Source: Marasmius tenuissimus | Lineage: Eukaryota > Basidiomycota > Agaricomycetes > Agaricales > Marasmiaceae | Direction: 5' to 3' | DNA: 64,000 nt | Assembly (NCBI GenBank): GCA_029532415.1 | Contig: JAQOTA010000056.1 | Location: forward strand, 62,001 to 126,000 | Part shown: positions 22,906 to 34,785 of the stretch, in pieces | Position numbering within the stretch: position 1 is the first letter of the stretch | How the letters are laid out: the number at the start of each line of letters is the position of its first letter | Notes under the pieces: model-generated | Seen by the model: the letters and a program-made list of their open reading frames with translations, nothing else | Told to the model about the DNA's origin: nothing | Databases searched by the model: none | Program-made: the position numbers and the translations under genes

Positions 22906-23676
22906 CGGCATCGTCACAGTCACAGAGGAAAAGGTGGACAGAAGGCCAGCAAGCACAACAGAGCGAAAACCCCGTTACATACATTTTAAAAAAAAAACCA
23001 CACCAGAGTCTTGTCACCAACCGTTCCTCGAGACGGCCCCGTATAGACGAAATGCAACGTGCATAAACGAGTCCTAGGTCATTTGGGCGGGTCGCTAAAT
23101 TCGATAGGAATTGGCAGAAGGGTAATATCGGAGAATGTTGAAGAGGTTACAGAGACGGATACGAAGATCAAAAATGAGAGTTGCGGATTCTGAGAAAGGC
23201 TTTCGGGCTGGCCATTCTCGTCAGTATCGATAGACTGAGGAACGAACATGGTGGTTGAGACTGGGAGGTTGTGACGGCGTGTGACATTGATCTGAAGACT
23301 GAGGAAGTCCTCAAATCACCTAGCCGCCTATACCTTTGTCAGAGGAGAGCATACAGTAGCATATACGACGCGCGAGAGCAAGAGAGAGAAAAATAAAATA
23401 TAATCTATTCATTCACCAGCGTCTACGTACACGGCATCAAAGAAGACATGTGACAAAAAAGACGCCTGCAACACCCTCGAAGGACATCGAGCTCGACAGT
23501 AAGTCCTGCCCGCGTCGACCTGACCACTTGTAAACACTCGATATCAGCCTCCAGACATCTCTTTCGGTAAGAAATCCAGCTTAAAAGCCCGAGCGACCGC
23601 AACTGACGTCCCCAGACGCATTTTGATCTTGCAGCCCTACACCCTGAATTTCAGCTTGAAGCATATCCGGAGAATA

Positions 23677-24613
23677 ATGCCAGCGCTGACTCCCGAAACA
23701 TCGGTTTTGCAGATGGCAGAGGAGGTTTCGACGTCTAATAACTCCGGCAGTGGCCTCTTGACCAAATTGGTCGTCATTGGCATGTTGGTCGTCGTTGCTG
23801 CGGTAGCGGCCAAAAAGTGGTTCTTCCCTTACGCCGTTGAGGATTCCGAGGCCTTGGTGAAGAGTATTGACGGTTTGATCAAGAAAAATATGACTTTCGA
23901 GTGGAATTTGCTGGGGAATTCTGCGAAGAGATTCAGATGCAGGCTTCAGAGGTGAGTGAGGGGTTGTGCGTGCCTTGTATCCAGAATGACTGACTTCTGC
24001 CTCTCGAATCTCTGCAAAACCTCTTCGTACGCACGAAAACAATCGCTCGAATATCTTGCATGGCCAACTTGTACCCAATGTAGATGTAACGAAGAGGTGC
24101 GCCAGATCAGGAGAAGGAGTGTCGACGAGCCAGATAGGACGAAAATTCTGTCTTGGGCAATCTTCCAATGGTGCCAGTTGAGGCGCGTGAACGCTTGCCA
24201 TGCGTTGTTGTCGCAGTTGAAGTATGAATTGATGGTGCGTGGGTTGGTGCAGACCTAACAGCAAAATTATTCAGAAAAATATTGATACAGCTCGAGATCG
24301 AAGAGAGAATGCGCACCTTCCGTGCAAGAGGACCTTCCTCGTCTACAAGGGTGTAATGCCATCCTATTTGCTGTCGCTTCCCAAGACCTTGGTCATCGTC
24401 GCCGACCATCGTCCTCGTCTTCCATCACCGCTACCGTCTGCGTTTCCACTGCTATCCCCACATCGGATGCTCTGTTTCTGCTGTCCTCTGACCTCCCATA
24501 ATGGTTACTCGCGTTGCTTGAAATTTATTTATTTGCGTTGCTGTGTCCAACAATCCAGGAAAAGCGAACGAGGAGACCGCGAGGCAAGAGAGAGATCAAA
24601 CCCAGCACGATGA
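23677..24613 (+). CDS. K3: KKWFFPY-family membrane protein
   Basis: Exons are 23677-23951 (275 nt), 24084-24234 (151 nt) and from 24275. Reading exon 3 without a further intron ends at TGA 24611-24613 and gives 254 residues. Residues 1-30 are polar (TSNNSGSGL), followed by one membrane segment, KKWFFPYAVED and a charged helical tail. Exon 3 begins KNIDTARDRRENAHL, homologous to K2 downstream of its early stop. K2, K'2 and K'3 all end after three to five residues of exon 3, so K3 may have lost the normal stop or be spliced again after 24,350 (a donor-like GTGTAATG follows VYKG). The first 142 residues are well supported. Confidence 0.65.
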
Positions 24614-25066
24614 CCAAGGTGCTGGTTTAGTCGACTCTGGACAATCTACGACTGTGCCGAGCCTAAAGTGGAAAATCCGGCGGTCGTCGAGTACGGTAAG
24701 TCAATAACGTCGAGGGAGAAGAGAAAAAGATGGCCGCACCGTTGTCAATGAAAATGTCGCTGGACACATTGCTGGATCAGGTGTTGCGTTCAACAGTAAC
24801 ACATTCGATGTCTTCTCAGCCGTTTTAAGCGATTTGCAAAGTACGAGCCAGCGGTGAAAGGTCAGCGGGAGTAGGAGAAGGATGGATTGAAGACGTACCA
24901 CTTGGAAGTATGAACCCCCGAGCACTGAGACAGTGAGCCCTAGCCTGGTAACTGATTGGCGAAGGGTCGAAAGAGGGTTGATTTGATTTGTGGACGATTT
25001 TATAGCTGCACAATCTGAGAATGCGAGCCAAATGCAAGGCGGGACAACAAGTCAGGACTGAGGAGG

Positions 25067-25260
25067 GGGTATTTGGGGTCCCATCTCAGTTTAATTTGGC
25101 TCCGACACCCACAGCTCGGTGAATAATTGTAACGCCGGTTTTTGGGCTGGGGGTGAGCGTCTGTGCGCGTTTGATGACTCACATGAGCGTCAATGCTATG
25201 AAAAGCACATCCGGCGTTACAATTATTCGCCGAGCGACTGGGATGGGACCCCAAATACCA
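25067..25260. repeat. Foldback between K3 and K'3
   Basis: The outer arms GGTATTTGGGGTCCCATC and its complement, and inner arms CTCGGTGAATAATTGTAACG (25115-25134) and its near-exact complement ending at 25233, flank a loop of about 70 nt. It starts with the same GGTATTTGGGGTCCCA motif and has the same position between convergent K genes as the larger foldback at 9775-10415. The inner sequences differ. Confidence 0.8.
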
Positions 25261-25263
25261 CTA

Positions 25264-25790
25264 TGGTAGGACTCATGGCTTTCTTACTTGTCGTTCGTCT
25301 TCCTTCCTCTCCCCCACAGTAATCTGTTTATTCGACAACCGTCTCTACATTTTTTCGACTTGCGTCTGACTTTTGATCCCTCCACCTCTCTATCCCTTCA
25401 CTTTCGAGCTTTGGAATCCTCGCCCCCGCACAATCTGAATCCGCGAGGACAATGCAGTTCAGAGGGCGACACGGTTTGCAACGGCACTCTGCCCACCAAC
25501 CAGTAAGTTGGTATTGTCTTCACCAATTGATTCATTGTTTCTATTATCTGATGACAATTCCTGAGGCCAGCGGCTCCAGTTCTCTTCAAGTTCCTGGCGT
25601 CAGCTTTACAAGGGTCTCAAGTGCGTCTTTCTCGTTGTCGTTTCTGATCCTGTGGGCTAATACTGACCATGTGCTTCTCTCCTTTGATAGGAAAATACAT
25701 CGGGTGCCTTTTTTCAAGATGCGCAAACCTTTGACACTACAGCTCCAGCGAACCAGCATTTGGTGACTTCAACGGGTGCGGCGCACAGCT
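25264..25790 (+). other. Possible small secreted-protein gene, unresolved
   Basis: An ATG at 25264 begins MVGLMAFLLVVRLP, which resembles a signal peptide and ends at a CCCACAG acceptor-like site. Downstream at about 25,440-25,505 lies GQCSSEGDTVCNGTLPTN before GTAAGT. A copy of the downstream part occurs at 10,425-10,800. I could not join these into one phase-consistent model. Confidence 0.25.
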
Positions 25791-26259
25791 ATGGGATATT
25801 TTTCGGATGGTTCACTTGTGTGCGACGAGTCTTTGGATGAGCGTTGATGAGATGCAGCACCCGTTCTCGGACGTTCGTGCTCATCTCAGCTCATTGTCAT
25901 CTGAAAACGAATCAAGCTATGGTTGAAGCATTACCGGTGGCGAGCCTCCTCAAGTACGTGTCCTTGCTCTTTATTTTGACTTGGTAAACCGACGCTGACC
26001 TCAATCTGCTCTGTTTCCAGACAAAGAACAGATCATTTGTTGAAGGCGTGCAAATTTACAAGACCATGGGCCTAGCGAAACAAAAACAGATGGCGTTGAA
26101 TGGACGGTGCGAAAACCAGGAGGGGTTGGCGGTGAACGGTGCTGGTCGACATCCGTAGCGGATGTGTGGCACCTGATTTGGACGTCAGCCTGGGTATTGC
26201 AGTAAGTCATGCCTGCGTCGGTTCACTTCCATCTGAAAACAAAAGGTCGCCATAGACCG

Positions 26260-26782
26260 TTAGCTAACGTTCTTCTAGTATCGCAAGAAGTCAATTTCAT
26301 ACCAAAATATCCTTCTTCAAGTTCAGCACCGAGTCATGGCACCTCTGAACCTCCTTCATCTCCCGCCAACGAAAGCCAACCCAAGCGAACAATCTCCATC
26401 TCTTCGGCTCTACGGTCACCCATTCCTGAATTTTGCCCATCTTTCGACGCTCCCTGCACGAAAAAATCTATAAAGTTGCAACAGAAGTCCTCAGCTCGTC
26501 AACGTACCCATCCAGCTGGTCTCGAAATATCCATCCCATATCCCCCAACAAATCCTCCTCAAGAGTCGTATTTTGTTCGATAATGTCCCTAACGCAAGCG
26601 ATTTGGCGTCCTAGGTCGTCCATCGTATACGGGAAGAACCATTTCTTGACGCTGACAGCCGTGACGAGGAGGATGGCACCCATGATGAACACTTTGGTCA
26701 ATATCCCTCCTTTACTGCTATCTGCCGCCGAAACCCCCTGTGTTATGGCCGAAACAGAAGATTCTGTCATTATTACTGCCAT
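26260..26782 (-). CDS. K'3: inverted KKWFFPY-family paralogue
   Basis: Exons are 26782-26508 (275 nt), 26453-26303 (151 nt) and 26274-26260; 146 residues. It begins MAVIMTESSVSAITQG, then SSKGGILTK, one membrane segment (VFIMGAILLVTAVS) and KKWFFPYTMDDLG. The tail has ERRKMGKIQEW and FRWREMKEVQRCHDSVL, homologous to exon 2 of K2 and K3 although overall identity is low. An upstream in-frame ATG at 26815 exists; MAV is chosen because it matches the K'2 start. It converges on K3. An alternative ending reads straight through the second donor (GTATGA), giving DILV-stop. Confidence 0.7.
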
Positions 26783-28553
26783 TCTTCGCTCGTTTCCTGT
26801 CGTATCCTGAATCACTTGTATCTCGCTCGCTGTGCCGTCCTGCCTTCCTGTCCCATGCGAGTCAATTTCGAGATAGGAACACTATTCAAGGTGGTCACGC
26901 ACCGTTTCGTGTAAATACGAATGATTTTTGGAGAATATGAGTTGGGCTCTGGGTTTACTTCTGGCTGAATGATTTCGAGCTTGGGTTTGTGCCCTCTGCT
27001 GAATAGCTGTGAGAGTAGGGCGGGTTTTGTGCGCATGATGTCGCGTGACTTTACTGGGCGCTCGACGTCAGGGTATTGATTATAGAGGCGCTGGGTTTGT
27101 GTTTGACGTTCATACTGTAGTTCACGCTAGTCGAAGCGTGTAGGTATAGGCAGGAATTGTTTCATCCGCAACAAGTGTGCCAGGGTTTGGGTCTTGACGA
27201 GAAACCGAGATTCAAATGCTTGGTACTTGCAAGTTGCCCATGACCTGCCCGCCAGCGTGAGCGTTGGGCTGAATTGGTTCATAAAGGTCAGACCGGCGAA
27301 CAAAAGCCTGTCCGTTCTCTTTTAACTTGAATGACTCTGTACATATATGCGAAGCTTCAGAGTCGTTGTACAGTGATGGAGTACCATTGGGTGAGATCAT
27401 GAGTAGTTGCTAGAAATTTAACGGGTCGAGTAAAATAGGCCAATCGTCCATCCGAATACAGTCGCACTCCATAACCTAAAAGCGGGTGAGAGAGAACGAG
27501 AAGCTCGAGAAGATATGTCGAAATTGGTGAACCTTCTCCATTGTATGCGGAGCATAATAGAGGCTAACGTTCTGACTCCGACTCGGAAGGTGTATTTTCT
27601 TTGAGTCTTGAGGCCCAAAGAGTTCGGACTAAAAGCAGTGTTCAGAGTATTTCAGTTTCTTTGGCACAAATCAACGCTCCAGAACTGGTCTCTCGGGCTG
27701 TCCGAGCGTCCAAAACGTGCTCCTTTGGAGTAAACGCGGGAGTCGACGCGGCATCTTGAAATTTAGACGAACACAGAGCCTGGCGAGTCGGACAATAAGA
27801 GTCGTTGGGCAGCAGAGAGTCCGAAGTTTTGGGGAGATTGGTGTGACAAAACCTGAGCTTGAGCCTTTTTGAAGCGCAGTGCTGCGTTGGAGCACTACCA
27901 GTCCCACTGAAATTTGGACGCACTTTTATAAGCTAGCGATTTTTATCGTCAGAAATCATGATCGTGCAGGCGCACCTTTCGAATAGGCCGAAATCGAAGA
28001 CTAAGGGTAGAGAAAATGACCTCGCCCGAAAGGCACTAGCTTCGGAAGTGGTATGAGGGAAGTTTTTGTCGTACTATCGTCGTGCAAAGCTCGAGGAGAC
28101 GGAGCTGAAAGGGCAACTTGAGCAATTTTCGAAGTCAGTGAACATTGGTTCACCAAGGAATCGCAGAACCAGCGTACCGGACGTCCGAGCGAGAATAAAT
28201 ACTTGGTGCGGATCTGATTTTAGACATCCGTATTGTATCGATTAGGCCTTCCCCGGGATTGATCGAAGACTGAGTCGGCCTCATTTGGAGTGATAGTATG
28301 TCCCTAAGCCTTGTGGATGTGGACACCTTCAGAACACAGTTGTGGTGGCTTGAAACGCGTCGTTGGTTCAGAATCATGATCCCGTAGGATGCCTGTCACG
28401 TTAAATTTACTTCAAGCTCCGACGAGTCAGCTTGATCCAAGCTTGATCCTACCCCACCATCACGCACCAGTTGAGAAAGAGGTTAGTATGTGGTATCTTG
28501 ACTTGATCTGGGACTGAAGGTATCTGCTCGCATGGTACATCAGGAGATACGCG
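26783..28553. other. No gene seen
   Basis: 26,880-27,080 repeats the K' upstream block. From about 27,100 to 28,500 I find only short frames without family resemblance and no terminal repeats. The last 150 bases are presumably the F-box promoter. Confidence 0.4.
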
Positions 28554-30290
28554 ATGGAACCAAACTCAGCAAACCTACTTCAGACATCTCTCGACTGTGT
28601 TCGTTTTATTGAGGACTATCTCGACCAAGGATCACCTCACGACCTAGAAAATATCGCCCAGTATCTTCCAGCAATTCAGTACGACATCGCTCGGCTTGAG
28701 AAAGCGATCACCGAGCTCAAACCGGCCTCGACTTTGTTGGAGAACCACCGGAAACGATTGAACCGTTCCATTGTGAAGGGAAGGTCTTTGATCCCGCCGC
28801 CGGTGCACAGATTGCCCAGCAAAGTCCTTTCCCACATCTTCGCATTCGTTTGTGAGGACCCCCTTGGATCCAAGCTTTCTGCGCGGATCAGAGACCCCCT
28901 TCTAGATCCCGTGCAGCTATCGATGGTGTGCGGTTCTTGGAGAGAAAACACGATCTCTACGTCGACTTTGTGGTCGTCGGTGACATTTATTTCTAACGTT
29001 TATCGTGCTTTAGATGTAGCAGAGGGAGAGCGGCTGCATCGGATGACAGAAATTTTCATGACCCGTGCCCGCACATCTCCCCTGACCATTCGTTTTTCCT
29101 GCTGGGATAAGAACCCTGCTGGTAGTAGGTACTGGCCCATTCAGGATTACAGCAGGCTTCAGTCGCGCAGTGGAGGCATTGTGCATGCGCTCGTCTCAAT
29201 GGGTTGCCGTCGAATTGGGTCTCGCATGTCATTTCCACTACTTCCCGCCATCCAGAGTATCAGGGGAAATCTCTCGAATCTCCACAAGATTGGTGGCGTG
29301 GTTGATACCCTTCTATCCTTGGCACATATATTCGGTTATCCGTGTCCAGCTCTTCGTACCATCAAAATCGGCTGTCTCGGTGTCCAAGAGGGACACACAC
29401 AACTGGTGGATATCCTCCCGTGGCAGCAGATCGAATCCCTAGTGCTTCCATATCTGAACACTAATCTGGGGGCACGCTCTCATTTGGACCTTGTGTCTTT
29501 TTGTCCAGAGCTCAAGTCCTTGAACATCCTCCAAGACACCGTGACTCAGAACAAACGCATACCTGACAATCGCTATCATTTAACCTCCAATTTGGAGTCC
29601 CTGACCCTCACATTGGTACCTGAACCCTCTACTCTGTTCACCTGGGTGCCATTAATCGACCACCTTAGCCTCCCACGACTCTCCTCACTCACTCTTTACC
29701 ACGTACATCCTAGCCTCAAAGATGCTTCCCCTCTTTTCCAGTGTATCACACGTTCAGCATGCCCAATCACCTCCCTTACTCTCGCGTGGGACGCGTTCTC
29801 ATCGAAAGACAACCTCCGCCTTCTTTCTCATACGCCACAGTTAGCGGCCCTCACTCTTTTTGGACCGAGATCTAGCCCACAATTGGATCGCACACAGGAT
29901 TTCCTCCGCATTCTATATAACTCTACGACACCAACAATCGAGAGGGAAATACCACGCATATTAACCCGACTACAACACCTCACCTTCGGGCTATATCTTC
30001 CACAACGTGGATATGACTTCTTTCGCTCCCTCTTTGACTCCAGTCGAGACATCGATGATATAACCGTTTATAGGACAGTCGCCTCTAGGTGGCGACCTGA
30101 CCGAAAGGTGGACGTACAAGCTGGGGTCGGCTGCCTACGGTCTGTTACGATTGAATTGCCGATTAAACTCAAGGGTTCGGACTGTCGCGATGTACCGGAC
30201 TTAGAGAAATTGAGGGATCTGGGTGAGGAGGGATTGGAGGTTTTTATCATCTTTCCGGGATTGTGCGAGCCATCACGTTTGGGAACGTAA
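28554..30290 (+). CDS. F-box protein with leucine-rich C-terminal part
   Basis: Single-exon gene, 578 residues. Residues 28-78 are helical and probably coiled-coil (IARLEKAITELK, LLENHRKRLNRS). Residues 81-135 form an F-box-like domain of the basidiomycete type (SLIPPPVHRLPSKVLSHIF, then SMVCGSWRENTISTSTLWSS). The rest contains degenerate leucine-rich repeats (CPELKSLNI, LESLTLTLV, LPRLSSLTLYHV). F-box proteins recruit substrates to SCF ubiquitin ligases; the substrate cannot be inferred. Two damaged relatives lie at 40.3-41.6 and 57.4-58.9 kb. The start is the first ATG in frame and matches the 57.4-kb copy in spacing to the F-box. Confidence 0.88.
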   Translation: MEPNSANLLQTSLDCVRFIEDYLDQGSPHDLENIAQYLPAIQYDIARLEKAITELKPASTLLENHRKRLNRSIVKGRSLIPPPVHRLPSKVLSHIFAFVCEDPLGSKLSARIRDPLLDPVQLSMVCGSWRENTISTSTLWSSVTFISNVYRALDVAEGERLHRMTEIFMTRARTSPLTIRFSCWDKNPAGSRYWPIQDYSRLQSRSGGIVHALVSMGCRRIGSRMSFPLLPAIQSIRGNLSNLHKIGGVVDTLLSLAHIFGYPCPALRTIKIGCLGVQEGHTQLVDILPWQQIESLVLPYLNTNLGARSHLDLVSFCPELKSLNILQDTVTQNKRIPDNRYHLTSNLESLTLTLVPEPSTLFTWVPLIDHLSLPRLSSLTLYHVHPSLKDASPLFQCITRSACPITSLTLAWDAFSSKDNLRLLSHTPQLAALTLFGPRSSPQLDRTQDFLRILYNSTTPTIEREIPRILTRLQHLTFGLYLPQRGYDFFRSLFDSSRDIDDITVYRTVASRWRPDRKVDVQAGVGCLRSVTIELPIKLKGSDCRDVPDLEKLRDLGEEGLEVFIIFPGLCEPSRLGT

Positions 30291-30731
30291 CGCTAGTACA
30301 CGTTGAACAGTGTATGACTCCGCATTTGCTTGAAGGACAATTAGTCTTGGGCTGTCTAGGGTACACCTTGGATAAGTGTAATTTCCCGCATAAATTTGCT
30401 GCCCTCCTGCTCCCAGTCTGTGTTTTGAACTTGGATGTATGAGCCTTTGTACGCAGGTCGTGTAATCTGTCTTTTTTTATATTCAAAGCGGGTCCGAGTG
30501 ACCTGGACTCCACAATGCTCACCACTGTCTGATCCAGGCCCAGCGCCCGAATCAAAATAAAATCTTTCAGTGTAGTTTCGTATTCCCAAGTAGTATCGAC
30601 GAGCAGGAGAGTGTGCTATGGCAGGGATATATTCCATACGAGGTAGACAAATAATACAGCGGTTTCACAGGTTTAGAATGTTACGAGCAGTATCCTGACC
30701 GCCGCAGTATCTTGGAAGCCAGCCGCCAGCT
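30291..30731. other. Intergenic, no gene seen
   Basis: Lies between the 3' ends of the F-box gene and of DUF6533-B, which converge. No coding signal or repeat structure was noticed. Confidence 0.5.
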
Positions 30732-32308
30732 TCAATCAGCGGAAAAGAAGGATCCACTGTACGAAACCCCACTTTTGTGAAGCTGGTGAGTATACACGTT
30801 GGGCTGCGACCCTATGCGCCGTATGTGAATAATAGCACGGCTGCTGAGGATCGAGTGCATTGTGCCCTCGAAACTAAGGGCACCGACGTTAGCTGTTGAT
30901 GGCAAGATGTAACCAATGTCTTTGGTACGTACACAGCGAAGAGATGAACCATGCCATCGGTCTGACCGAACGTTGAAGACAAAGAAGGTCAACGGAAATT
31001 GCTACCACCCGAAACAACATTGAATACAATGTGGACTCACAGAAAGGGTAAGAATCACAATCACATTGACCAGCGATAGGACTAGATGCGGGATGATTAG
31101 CAGTGTGCCTGCTATGTACCAAGTTCAGTGAGAATCCTCACAAAAGATGAAGCTGTAGTACAGAACACCTGTCGAGAGAAACGGATCAATTGATTGGTGG
31201 ACAAAGAAATGGCCGTCGGCAGAGGGCAACTTACCATCTTCGTAAACGGTCTTGATGAGTTTGGATCTCCCGCCGATCCGGACTAGGGGAAAGATCAGTC
31301 GCGAGGTGACTAGATTAGCTAGACGAGGGGTGACCGACAGGATGAGACCCCAGGCATCAGGATCATGATCAACATCGCTATTGATACCTTTCAGTATCGA
31401 CAGTCCGAAGCATACGAGTCATGAGCTTACCAGCGTCGTAGATCATCATCAATACCCAGCACAAGTAGAGAACGCGACTTCCGTCAGAAACAAAACACCC
31501 TCGAAGATGATCCAACGGTACTCTGGTGACTTCGTAGGTATCAGTCTATTATCCGCTGGACATCAAAGACAAGACTCACACTGAGTCGCAACCTGGAACT
31601 GGTGAAAGAAGACAAAACATGGTATCCATATCCCTAGATAAAAAACGACAAGTCCGACTCCCACTCGAGTGCGTCTGTGCCAAACGGCCCAAATACGAAG
31701 TGTGAGCAGTGCTATACCCGACGTTGTTACTCCGTGTCCTGGCAGGTGCGAAACAATAACCAAATATTGCACACCTTCAGAGAGGACAATCCCGACGAGG
31801 AGGCACCCTGAGAGTATGGTGCGAGTTGTCAAGTGAGTGTTGAGGATGTGTTAAAACGCTTACATCCGATGATACGATAAGTTATATTGCAATATTGCAG
31901 GCCCGGGTTCTCTGCAAAGTGGTCTGGGCAAAGGAACATCGTGAGGACCACGAGTGAAGAGTGATGAGTGAAGAGACGTACGCTTAAGTACCACTCCTAC
32001 GATATTCAAGAAGGGGATGTATCGCTGTAACAGATAGAGGACTGTGACGATAGACCACGGCTTCCCCCAGATAAATCGTATCTCCGAGTCGAAGTTGAAG
32101 GCAATATCATAAATGAGTAACGCCGAGCTGGCGACTACAACTCCGTGTTAAATCTGTGTTACAGTGCCTTGAACCACTTGAGAGTCGGACTAACCGTCCA
32201 TATGCTGAATCAAGATTAGCGAATGGCAGTAACGTCTGTCGTGTCCGCACTCACCATGACTATAATCTGATGTTCAAGCAAAGGAGCGATGGTAGAGGCG
32301 TCGACCAT
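30732..32308 (-). CDS. DUF6533-family multi-pass membrane protein B
   Basis: Exons: 32308-32255, 32204-32195, 32134-31982, 31923-31864, 31807-31775, 31711-31582, 31522-31431, 31377-31339, 31282-31235, 31168-31142, 31081-31041, 30961-30933, 30873-30732; 285 residues. Hallmarks are LLIYDIAFNFDSEIRFIW, LYLLQRYIPF, LLTLRIWAVW, VGLVVFYLGIWIPCFVFF, LMMIYD, MLIMILMP, LSLVNVIVILTL and the terminal MHSILSSRAIIHIRR. The seventh intron varies in length between copies, and only a donor directly after IYDA keeps the frame here, which fixed that boundary in all four genes. Exon 12 is one codon longer than in A. Intact; function unknown. Confidence 0.85.
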
Positions 32309-32619
32309 CGGGTTAAATTGTTGATATGATACTGAGACAGGAAAACTTCCTTTATGACGAAAACAACAGCGCTACAGTCTCAGCTTGTAGTAGAATCAGC
32401 AGCGCGCGTCCGTGAGATGGTCATCAAAAGATGATCATAACCCAAGTATATCTTAACGCCGACGATGTACTCCCCCAACGATTTTCTGGTATCGTGTACA
32501 GGCCTTGCTACTTTGAGAGCGGAGCCAATGCCATCATGTGGAATTCTAATCCTAGACCATCTCGGTTCATGCACTGTAACATAACTGATGATCAATAACC
32601 CCCCACTGGGTTGCGGATG

Positions 32620-33560
32620 ATAAATCAGATGATGATTCCCCTGGGAGGACTCCGACTCGAGGCGGAACAGATGTCCTGAGTCGTAAGACGTCTAAGATGC
32701 TCAGTACTTTCGTGAATCCCGAGTCTTTAGTAATTTTACGGTCTTGATGCTATCGCTTTCCCATGACCAGATGAACATGTGAGTACACCGGACGAGTCAC
32801 CAAGAGGAGGTCCGACTTCACCCAGGCGACCGTAGAGATGCCAGTATCAGGCTAGATTTAGTGTTTGCTAGTCCCAAGTCAACTATAAGCGCCAGGGCAA
32901 TACTCCCCGCAACGTGTCGTTCTGAGTATCACTGGTATCCCAAGCGAGACATTCATTATTGAGTTCGACCGCATCCCATTCAAGACCGTCGAGACTCGAT
33001 GCAGTTCTCGATTTCATTCGTCCGAATGATCGGGCTTAGAGATCGCAAGAGGGACTCGGAGAGCTTCAGTAACGTGTCCGAGAAGATCGACGTTGATCCG
33101 AGAGAACTTGAGAAACGTTAGGCGGAAGTGTCTACGTAAATGAGGTTTTTGGCGAACAGGAATCGGAACGAGCCTTGCGAGACTCTTAGACCACAGCCCA
33201 ATGTCGAGTACTTGATATTGGTTCCCTCTCCCACTGCTCGAATTCCGGTCTCTTCTCACCCGGGCTTGCCCCACCAGCCGGTTGTCTATTTGATCAAGGA
33301 GAAGTTTGTAGCGGGGAACTGTAGCCATGTAAGCTGCGGGGGGAGAAACGAGCGAGTCCATTTAGAGAGATCGACACTATTCAAATTTCAAGGTGGTAAT
33401 GCACCGTTTTGTGTAGATAGCAATTCTTCTTGGAGAATACAAGTTGGGTTTTGGCTTTGCTTCTGCCCGAATGGTTTCGAGCTTGGGTTCTTGCCCTCTG
33501 GCTAAAGCTGTGAGAGTACTAGGGCGGATTTTGTGTGAATCATGTCGGCGTGACCTCGCC
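32620..33560 (-). other. X-like block next to DUF6533-B
   Basis: A diverged X copy without hydrophobin or K gene. The part 33,360-33,560 parallels the K' upstream block. On the minus strand one 115-codon frame (33014-33361) ends LRVPLAISKPDHSDE, echoing PLAAFKP and PLVIFKP of other X blocks. No model. Confidence 0.35.
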
Positions 33561-33739
33561 AGGCGCGTTTATGACTTCTCTAACATATCTATTTTACAAA
33601 CTGTTCATCATCGACATTTACAGGAGGATAGTAGGCTTGGAGAGGGCTGGTGCGTTATCATTTCATCCCGTTGTATACCTACCGAGTAATATCGCCCAAT
33701 TAGGTGTTAAAAGGCACCAAATAACTCTCTGGTGTAGTC

Positions 33740-34134
33740 TAGTCTTGTACGGAAGTGAAGCGCGTTGTTGAGCGACCCAAAAAAGGAAATGAGAGAAATT
33801 TCCCACGTACATCATTTGCCAGCTGCGTCGCCCCTTGGTCAACTCATCACACCAGATATAATCCAACCTATTGAAGAGCTTAACCCAATGTAATTTTGTA
33901 GCTATGGCCGAAGGAAAATGGGACAAGATGGAGGTTTTGGTCGCCAGCGGATTTAGAACTGCCGTCGTGGCCGGCAAAGTTATGGAGGTGGGAAAATATT
34001 CTCATTTCCTTTTTTGGATCGCTCAACAACGCGCTTCGCTTCCGTAACAGACTTCATACACAACACTACCAACACATCACCTCGATCGTCAGTTGGTAGT
34101 GCTCGTCCGTATGAAGTCTGGCTTTGAGAGACTA
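33740..34134. mobile_element. 395-bp foldback MITE, 9-bp TSD (MULE-like)
   Basis: Flanked by a perfect 9-bp direct duplication GGTGTAGTC (33731-33739 and 34135-34143). The uninterrupted target is seen in the paralogous stretch at 41,776-41,784. The outermost bases are TAGTCT on both strands. Inside, about 45 bp beginning ACGGAAG(T/C)GAAGCGCG are inverted (33749 on and 34045 back), and a second hairpin (AGACTTCATAC / GTATGAAGTCT) lies at 34048-34127. The 9-bp TSD suggests Mutator-like transposition. Non-coding. Confidence 0.8.
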
Positions 34135-34275
34135 GGTGTAGTCCGGAGATGCTGGGAATGAATGTCAGGTCCCCGCAAAAAAAAGTAGAGCTCTTGTCAG
34201 AGAGTCGAGCGTTCTAGCCCAACGACCAGTCAATACAATGTTTTGCGTGAATTCCCGTTCTTAAGTGGTCCCGAC

Positions 34276-34588
34276 TGTTGAATCCGTGGACTATAATTAG
34301 ATCCCGGTATATCCGAAGTCCCGGTTCATACTTCCCGCCATGACATTATGCGGGACTATTGTTCCATTTATCATTTCTACTTATGATCATATGTACAATT
34401 TCTATTGTCATCCTTATATGGTATTCACTATAGTCTCTACATGTATATAAGCTCGTAGTTCTCTACATGAATCTACAGTGTGTGCTTGAGCTTCTACGTC
34501 TCGCCTCTATCTCTCTAAACTCCTTTCTGGTAAGTAGTAGTATAGCTATGTTGTAGTCCTCTGCGCTAGGCGTCATGCCGGCTCATCA
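34276..34588 (+). mobile_element. Solo LTR of the local copia family, TSD CCGAC
   Basis: TGTTGAATCC...GGCTCATCA, 313 bp, clearly related to the LTRs of the full element at 49025-55354 but in opposite orientation. It is flanked by CCGAC (34271-34275 and 34589-34593). No internal sequence remains, so it arose by LTR-LTR recombination. It sits 3' of DUF6533-C. Confidence 0.92.
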
Positions 34589-34785
34589 CCGACAACTCAG
34601 AGCTCGCGTGCATCGTGATAACATAGTAAATTTGAAGGGGCTGCGTGCTATGACCATCAGCAGGAGCGTATTTCACACAATCCATACCGCCGTAAGTACA
34701 TATTGTTATGACGGAGCCACAAACTTCAACCGTTGCTAGCACTGCTATTGACCACTAGGGTATCTTGGAAGCTGATTGCACAGGT

